NCBI RefSeq assembly: GCF_963678635.1
Contig: NC_087069.1
Coordinates: forward strand, 14,358,660-14,422,659
DNA: 64,000 bases
DNA from: Symsagittifera roscoffensis
Taxonomy: Eukaryota; Xenacoelomorpha; Acoela; Convolutidae
Direction of reading: 5' to 3'
The notes under the pieces are model-generated. The model was not told where the DNA came from. It saw only the letters and a program-made list of their open reading frames with translations, and did not search any database. The translations under genes were made by a program, and so were the position numbers. Below are positions 58,033-64,000 of the stretch, piece by piece. Position 1 is the first letter of the stretch. Every line of letters starts with the position of its first letter.

Positions 58033-59567
58033 ATTTTTAGCTTTCATCCGACAATCACCTACAAAAACCACAAAAGAAACAATAAAAATCACAATTTTCA
58101 TCAAACAATTTTAAAATTCTATTAATCTCTTACACTTATAAATTTCTAAATTTAATATCAATGCAGTAAATTCATCTATAATATTTTCCCCCAAAGCAGT
58201 AAATCTAATTATGATGAAAATTTGTATCTTAATATTCCCCCATGACTAGCAGTAAATTTCTAAATTCTATGTAGTAAATTAAATAAATGCAAATGCAGTA
58301 CTAACCTTTTGATATTTTCATTCATTCGCACAGAAATTCTATCCACACTCGCACAGCTCGCCCACGAAGAATTGTTTAAAATAATGAATTTCAGTTTCAA
58401 GTTTTCACACTCAACAACTCTAACATAAAATAACATGTTTCAAATTTTCCTTTAACCCGGTTGGAAAGGAATCATATACTAAACAAAACTAACCAACGCA
58501 GCTTACTAAATACCACAAATCATAAAATAACAGCATGACTTAGAAAAGGAAACCAACGGTACCCAAACCGGATTAACCCAGTTTAAAACTGGATAATTTA
58601 TTCTTTTGAAGACTATTATAAAGTCTAAGAAAGAAATAATAAAACACAAAAAAGTCGAGAGACAAACCCATACCACAAACAATTTGATTTTTGAAAAAAG
58701 GACACAACCAACAAAACATAAGAAAAACCACAACAAACCCAACATAAAACGTTATCACATAACAGGACCCCTCACAAAAACCGCATGAAATCATACTCCC
58801 ACTCCTGGCCTAACCCACCAGGAAGGACGTCCTGAGCATGCTCTATAGCCGGCCTAACCCACCGCGCTACATCCACGCTTTGTGACCACACCACTATTTT
58901 TAATAAGAGCTACTCAAGTGTGAGTAACTCTTCAAAATAACCGAACTAAAACAAAAAGCTTTTGTGAAAACAACTAACTAAAATCATAATTGAAAAATAT
59001 TAAACTAATAAATGTTTTATAAAATGTAAATTACATTATGCAATACATAGATCAGAATACAACACCAAGGACGAACATCTAAAGACAAAACGACCCCACT
59101 ACACTCGAGAGAGAATGACCAACCACAATCGATATGCCACTCACAATCACAACTCAAAGGATTTAGAGTACGACTTGACTTCGCAGAAAAGGACTTCATT
59201 GAACTAGACCAATGACCACCTCGATGACCCAAGTGTACGTACAGATCCGAGTAACCAGGCATCCCCTCCACGCACAATCTCCACGCCATTCCCAAGCTAG
59301 ATCAGACACAAAAGAAGTTCTCCCCGAAGAACAGAAAAACCTGACATAGCCAACCATTCTGAAATCAGAATTGATTTTGTTACAGAGACTCAGTCGTTGT
59401 CACAAGAAGAACACAACGTCTTATGTCTCTAACTCCAGCTTCCTGGAACTTCTTTAACAAAAAGAAAACAGAAGAAATAAGATGTTCGCCAAACACCAAC
59501 GACCATCATCCATCCTTCGAATTGCAGGAGAACTATTATAAAAAAAACTCTGTAAAACCCGGATGGG
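58033..59567 (+). other. Non-coding 3' region of the element
   Basis: About 1.5 kb without a credible gene. It holds a CCAGTTT/AAACTGG palindrome at 58578-58592 and two copies of ggcctaacccacc (about 58807 and 58854). Several gcagtaaat(t) motifs lie between 58165 and 58305. The polypurine tract just before the 3' LTR is weak (cggatggg, 59560-59567). Confidence 0.5.
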
Positions 59568-59977
59568 TGGAACCTGATTTAAACTACATTTTATGATTGG
59601 ATAAATTAAATGTTTTACCAATGTAAAGTATTTAATATTAACCAATCATGATCCATCTAACTAACAACCCACTTATTTGTAAGTGCTGAAGTTACTTGTA
59701 ATTTCAGCACCAGAGAGATTTGAATTTAACTTAGAAATTAGTTGGACTCTCCCGAGCACTTCAGCAACCGCAATAAACCAGTATACCCTAGATCTATTGA
59801 GCCTAGCAGAGACTAGTTAAACAACCTGAGACTAGATAGTATAAGAGTAAGATTAGGATCGGTATTAGACTAAGAAGTTGCACGAATCTATCCGGCCGAA
59901 AATAAGATAGCGTGACGAGCAGACGGTGTACCCTATCCGAAATTACTCTATGAGTTAACCAACTCGGTCATAACTCA
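59568..59977 (+). repeat. 3' LTR, 410 bp
   Basis: It matches 41103-41512 with two substitutions. AATAAA is at 59772-59777 and TATAAG at 59840-59845. It ends ataactca and is followed at once by the right 313-bp duplication. Confidence 0.93.
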
Positions 59978-60147
59978 GTCCATTCAAAGCGATCTTCTGT
60001 CTTCTTAAGTTTATTTATCACGTCTTGAGCGAGAAGTTTAGATGATTCTTCTTTTGATTTTGAAATGTCAGTTTGCACATCTAGCTCCACATCCCATCCA
60101 GAGGCGGAAACTTCAAACCGATTTCCTCTTTTCGCGTTTTTTTTAAA
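59978..60147 (-). pseudogene. Host exon, copy cut by the 3' LTR
   Basis: This is the same frame as 40735-40960 (VSASGWDVELDVQTD onwards), but after DRFEWT it runs into the LTR, where two codons (EL) are followed by TGA. Relative to the intact copy it has one synonymous change and one Val-to-Leu change (SSKLLAQ). Because the splice-acceptor side is retained, transcripts from the right would meet this dead-end copy first. Confidence 0.6.
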
Positions 60148-60290
60148 TAGTTAATGCCAAATTGCTGGCAATGTCGTTGAGTTTCAGCAATTAAGTTGGT
60201 CAAAAACTTTTAAAGTTAAATGGTTTTTGAATTCGCTTTTTACAGAAAGCAGTGACGTCAAAATCAGCAGTTTCAGGTCAATTGACTTCG
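59978..60290. repeat. Right copy of the 313-bp flanking duplication
   Basis: Same span as 40790-41102 with two substitutions: cccatcc for cccagcc, and gaagttt for gaacttt. It continues into ttcaggtttaattg, which is absent on the left side. Confidence 0.9.
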
Positions 60291-60699
60291 TTCAGGTTTA
60301 ATTGTTGACTGAAGAAAAATATTACCAACAATTTGGCATTATAACCATACTGAGTCTATTCATCATACAGAGAGAAAACCAGCAGCGAGTTGCCTAATGT
60401 AATCAAAATCATAAATTTTCTTTTGCCGAGTAATTAAGCTGACTGCTTCATTAATAGAAAAAATGCTTCATTAATAGAGAAACGTTTTCTCTAAAATTTG
60501 AGAGTAAATTTTGAGTTTTTTTTGTGTGAAATGTTTCCGCAGCGTTTTCAGGTTTATTTACAATTTCAGATTCAAAAAGACTGTCAGCATCGCGCTAGAG
60601 CAATTCAAAATGAGACAACTAGCAAATTCAAAAGCTATTTGACAACATTAAAAAATGATTTTGTAAATTGATGCTCAATATGTAAGAGTGTAAAAGAAA

Positions 60700-60818
60700 A
60701 AACCGGCCTCCAAGCGATATTTCTGATTCATCCTTGTTGTACTGTTCGTTTATGTTCAAGAAGTCAGAATCAATCTTGTCTTTTTTGTATAGTTTGTTCA
60801 ATTCTCTCTCCACTTTGT
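60700..60818 (-). CDS. Candidate host exon
   Basis: The frame reads KVERELNKLYKKDKIDSDFL, then NINEQYNKDESEISLGG: charged and protein-like, with a CAG at 60819-60821 as a possible acceptor, although the preceding minisatellite is purine-rich on this strand. The downstream limit is unclear. It could be part of the gene that also uses the duplicated exon. Confidence 0.4.
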
Positions 60819-60827
60819 CTGCGTTTG

Positions 60828-61005
60828 CACATTTTTCCCTCCCCTTTGTACATTTTTCCCTCCCCTTTGTACATTTTTCCCTCCCCTTCATACATTTTCC
60901 CTCCCCTTTGTACATTTTCCCTCCCCTTTGTACATTTTTCCCTCCCCTTCATACATTTTTCCCTCCCCTTTGTACATTTTCCCTCCCCTTTGTACATTTT
61001 TTCAC
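60828..61005. repeat. Minisatellite, about 8 copies of a 21-23 bp unit
   Basis: Units of the form catttttccctcccctttgta, with variants containing one T less or cttcata for ctttgta, repeat head to tail. ORFs across it only translate the repeat. Confidence 0.9.
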
Positions 61006-61234
61006 CGAGGCTTTGTTCTTTGCGTAATTTTTAAATCAAAAGATTTTTTTTGGAATGATATCGTTTCACTAATGAAAAGTTAGATATTTTTGGCAAATCA
61101 TATTCAAATATTACAGCCAAGTTTGTGCAAAAAACACCGCAAAGTTTTGGAAAAAAAGGAAGCAAGTATTTTGGGATTGAACACCAAAAAATAACGGTTC
61201 GATCCTCCAGTATAATATGAGAAGATTAGATTTT

Positions 61235-61449
61235 TGAGTTATTTCAGCTGGGATTATTGATAAGTTCGTTTCGTTGAGGGGAGAGGGGAAAATGCCTGGG
61301 CGCGCGTAGTCTTCGTTCCAAAAGACAGAATCCCACTCTGTGGTTGTCAACTGATCGGATAGAGTTTGATGTTGACTCAGAAATCTCTCCATTTGTGCGA
61401 CCAAATTGAGAGCCGCTTCGTCTCCGGTTCCCAGAAATAATTGATGTGA
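61235..61449 (-). CDS. Candidate host exon
   Basis: From about 61449 the frame reads HQLFLGTGDEAALNLVAQME, then TEWDSVFWNEDYARP, ending near NLSIIPAEIT. The composition is convincingly protein-like. Neither splice border is canonical by eye (AG after an A-run at the 5' side, no clear GT at the 3' side). No family recognised. Confidence 0.45.
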
Positions 61450-61633
61450 CTTTTTTTGTTCAGACGATTAAAAAACTGTCTTAAGTTGATTTGTAGGGCA
61501 TAAGCCTTTCCTTTTAATGAATCTTGTTAGCTGAACCTCCCCCCTCCACCTATGGTACTTAGTAAAAATTGCCAGCCCAAAAACTAGTTCAAGGGTTAAG
61601 TATGTGTGATTTTGTACCTTGTACCTTCTGCAA

Positions 61634-61647
61634 TGGGGGGGGGGGGG
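61634..61647. repeat. Poly-G run
   Basis: A run of about 13 G in non-coding sequence. Confidence 0.8.
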
Positions 61648-61844
61648 AATTAGCTACAAGATCCGTATAGCTGATAGATGTTGCATGCAAAAAAGGTCGC
61701 ATCCAGGTTCAAGCCTTAAGAGGAAGCACTTGAAAAATTCGTCATCGAAATAGAAACAATCGAAGCATAAGAAGCAATTTTTTTTTCAAAAGCTCCGCTA
61801 TTTTTCCCATGAGTTTTTACATCTAACAGAAGTAAACATCAGCA

Positions 61845-62230
61845 TTACGTTTCAGGGGCGGATCTAGAATTTTCTCGAGGGGGGCGGATTTTCAAAAAAA
61901 TAAGAAAAAATTTTGACGACTTTTTTTTAGTATGACCAAATTGATAAACAGTTCAAAAAAGCCGTTTTTGGGCACTTTTTAGAAAATTTTGACAAAAAAA
62001 TTGCGTTTTTTTGGCGCGCGCTTCACCTCAAAAATAGTATATATTGGCGACAAAGGCGCCTTTAGAAAAAAATGGGTTTCTTAAAACCCATTTTTAAGTC
62101 GGTCGGCCAAAAATGGATTTCTTAAAAAGTACCAAAGGGGAGACCATTTGGGTCGGCAGGGTGTCGAATCCCTGAGGGGCAGGGCGTCCACCCGCCGCCT
62201 CCTTCCCCAAAATCCGCCCCTGTTACGTTT
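61845..62230. mobile_element. 370-bp hAT-type MITE with 8-bp target duplication
   Basis: The element spans 61853-62222, with terminal inverted repeats caggggcgga...tccgcccctg. The flanking 8 bp, ttacgttt, is repeated exactly at 61845-61852 and 62223-62230. hAT transposons make 8-bp duplications and often start CAGGGG. There is no coding capacity, so it depends on a transposase elsewhere. Confidence 0.85.
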
Positions 62231-62280
62231 TAACTAGTGATTTTATAAAGTTAATTTTGACGACAGTATGCAAATGGGTG

Positions 62281-62343
62281 TTTAACCCAGTTGAAAAAAG
62301 AGTAGCAAAAAAAAAAAAAGATTCTTTTTTCAACTGGGTTAAA
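62281..62343. repeat. Inverted repeat with 20-bp perfect arms
   Basis: Arms at 62281-62300 (tttaacccagttgaaaaaag) and 62324-62343 are exact complements around a 23-nt A-rich loop. It could be a very short MITE or a transcript hairpin. No flanking direct repeat is convincing. Confidence 0.75.
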
Positions 62344-62380
62344 CTGGAATGATTCAAAAATACCTCAAGCCAAAAATACC

Positions 62381-62645
62381 TTAAGCAGAGCGATGGGAGA
62401 AGAAGGAATTTAAATTTCTTGTCTGACCTTTATCTTTTTTCATGTATCCATAATCTGTGGTTGCTTGCGCGACTACAGAGTTGCCAACTTCTTGCGCCAT
62501 CTTTTTAACATCTTCAGATCTCATGAATCTTTCTCCATTTGCATCAACGTTGGGCATGTTTTTCATCTCATTAAACATGTCTCCCTGGGAGACAAACTTT
62601 CCAGTAATTTGCAACGTTCTTTTTAATTCTCTAAATCCAAAAATG
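62381..62645 (-). CDS. Candidate host exon with good acceptor
   Basis: The acceptor gttttattcag ends at 62646. The frame then reads FGFRELKRTLQITGKFVSQG, GDMFNEMKNMPNVDANGERF and SEDVKKMAQEVGNSVVAQATT to YGYMKKDKG. The open frame reaches TAA at 62381, but a splice donor may end the exon earlier (near 62435). Protein-like throughout; family not recognised. It could be an upstream exon of the same gene as 61235-61449, 60700-60818 and 40735-40960. Confidence 0.5.
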
Positions 62646-62649
62646 CTGA

Positions 62650-64000
62650 ATAAAACACAATCAAGCTAGCAATTCAGAAAATACTGAAAAACACAACAAT
62701 CACAACGTGAATTTAGATCAATTTAATCTCCGGTGGGTTCGAAAACCAGACCTCGTTAGACCAGTTCGATCTGATCATAACTAGAGTGTATCTGGGTAAA
62801 ACAAAACTGGAGTTGTACGTAGAAAACTTTCTCTCAGATCATCGCAGTTTTATTTAAGAAAATTCGTTAACCATTATTAGAGCTACGTAAGTCTTTATTC
62901 ATATACTTTTTTTCAGGCATATTTCATACTTTTGTCATGAAAGAATTAATGATATTGGTCATTGTTCATATTTCTAAAAGCCGACCGCACTTTTTTCTTC
63001 TGAGCCCCCTGAAGTTAAGCATGCAAACAAGTTTAGTTCAACCAGCAATTCAAAAATTGATAAAACAATTTAATCGAGTATTTTTGTTGCTTTTTGAAAT
63101 GATGTTTGTTTTCTTGGCCAGACATGTTTCAGAGCAAAAGACATTTGAGACATAGTACCTAGGTGGAGTTTAAGCGATAGCGGATTTGGAGGGAGGTGGC
63201 AGGGGGTCGGAGGACTTCCCCCCCCCCCCCCCTCAGTGGTCCGACCCTCTGCCGACACAAAGGGTTCCCTTTGTATCATTTTGAGATATACTTTTTGACT
63301 GACTGCCCGGGTTGACTTCCATCGACCAAAAATGCTAATCATACAATTCCATAAATTAAATCTATGAAAAAATACTAATCATACAAATTTCATACATTTT
63401 GCTTGAATGGTGTCATTGAATTTTCGAACTACTTTTCTCTTGTTTTGGCATAAAATTAGTTGTATCGTACTAAATAAAAAACAAAAACTTTTTGTCAAAA
63501 AAATGCTAATTATACAATTTCCTTATATGGCGAGGACAAAAATTTTAGTATTTTTGAAATTGCCCCCAAAATTTTTTTTGTGTTTTTTTTTCAACCGCAA
63601 ATTGATTTTCGTACTCAAACAAACAATTTTTGAAAAAAAAAATGTTGCATGCAAAATTTAATTTTTTGTGTGTATAACGTAGTCCTGGATATACTAATAT
63701 TGGATTTGTTTTTCCTTTTCTCTTCATAACTTTTGTCAAAAACGCTTAAAACTCCTCTTTCTTTAGTATGACATGTTTTTGTATGCCTTGATCAATGTCT
63801 GGTAATTTAAAAATTCAAATTTTAGAAATAATCATTTTTGAAAATTTTTGCAAAAATTTAAAAGTTCGTTACTTTCGTTAGATTATTTGTGTGAGACAGA
63901 AGTATCACGTATCAGGCTGTTTCCAATGCATTTTTAATGCAAGACGGCCAAACCTTTGGTTACTACGTTTGAGTAATCACGGTTTATGCCATTCGTGTTC
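62650..64000. other. AT-rich non-coding sequence
   Basis: No gene is seen. An imperfect inverted repeat (ggcagggggtcgga/tccgaccctctgcc, about 63199-63252) surrounds a poly-C run near 63220. A perfect one, caaaggg/ccctttg, lies at about 63258-63273. Confidence 0.5.

Larger units (their letters stand above)
41103..59977 (+). mobile_element. 18.9-kb Ty3/gypsy-type LTR retroelement with env-like and extra ORFs
   Basis: It is bounded by 410-bp LTRs (TG...CA) that differ at two positions (ctaaac/ttaaac near the start; gtgtaacc/gtgtaccc near the end). The order is: primer-binding site, 1.25-kb leader, small basic ORF, gag-pol, two small or medium ORFs, env-like ORF, a last 599-codon ORF, and a 1.6-kb non-coding end. 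The domain order protease-RT-RNase H-integrase and the YLDD box place it in Ty3/gypsy (Metaviridae-like). It is much larger than ordinary elements of 5-8 kb. Only two nonsense codons interrupt nearly 4900 codons, consistent with recent insertion. Confidence 0.93.

Noticed and set aside
59017-59295. 92-codon minus-strand ORF in the 3' region of the LTR element
   Set aside because: It is antisense to the element, has no recognised features and is short enough to arise by chance.
60628-61034. ORFs with KGREK and FPSPLYI repeats
   Set aside because: They are translations of the minisatellite in different frames. Only the non-repetitive part near 60700-60818 looks like protein.
62990-63025. 5S rRNA-like string (ctgaagttaagcatgc)
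   Set aside because: Similarity covers only about a dozen bases, and no flanking 5S sequence or internal promoter is present.

Overview
This is nuclear DNA from an AT-rich eukaryote, most likely an invertebrate animal. Three things point that way: Penelope-like retroelements (PLEs) with a GIY-YIG endonuclease, a giant Ty3/gypsy-type LTR retroelement with an envelope-like gene, and short exon-like coding patches between splice-like sites. Long poly-G runs, a hAT-type MITE and a 200-N scaffold gap fit the same picture. The PLE layout, with a PHD-like finger inside the reverse transcriptase, recalls elements I associate with cnidarians and other aquatic invertebrates, but I cannot name the species.

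Positions 1-33745 are a head-to-tail PLE array, with all PLE coding on the minus strand. The basic unit is about 2 kb: a 5'-truncated PLE, a non-coding tail of about 680 bp, and a short linker with a poly-G run. One to three truncated units precede a nearly full-length PLE (copies at 6137-9984, 16496-20344 and 29942-33745). Two copies are followed by a 2.6-kb spacer, and each higher-order block opens with a long (about 1.85-kb) linker, at 160, 12618 and 22962. The reverse transcriptase is broken in every copy. The RT-bearing copies lack the GIY-YIG core, while the truncated copies beside the long linkers keep it. A separate ORF of 167 or more codons upstream of the RT region is open in all three full copies.

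Positions 33746-41102 and 59978-64000 are host-like sequence: a diverged copy of the array spacer, the N gap, simple repeats, a 370-bp hAT MITE with an 8-bp target duplication, a 22-bp minisatellite, and several candidate exons on the minus strand. None of these exons belongs to a gene I recognise.

Positions 41103-59977 are a young 18.9-kb LTR retroelement. Its 410-bp LTRs differ at two positions. In order it carries a tRNA primer-binding site, a leader with a duplicated hairpin, a 155-aa basic ORF, a gag-protease-RT-RNase H-integrase frame of 2731 codons with one in-frame TGA, a 76-aa hydrophobic ORF, a 443-codon frame with one in-frame TAA (its larger part has no ATG and is easily missed), an 872-aa envelope-like glycoprotein and a 599-aa protein of unknown function. 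Neighbouring ORFs overlap by ATGA or by 13 to 26 nt. A well-formed 78-nt intron begins three bases after the last stop codon.

The element is flanked on both sides by a 313-bp duplication of host sequence instead of a short target-site duplication. The duplicated segment holds most of a host exon. The right copy is cut by the LTR, while the left copy keeps the whole exon.
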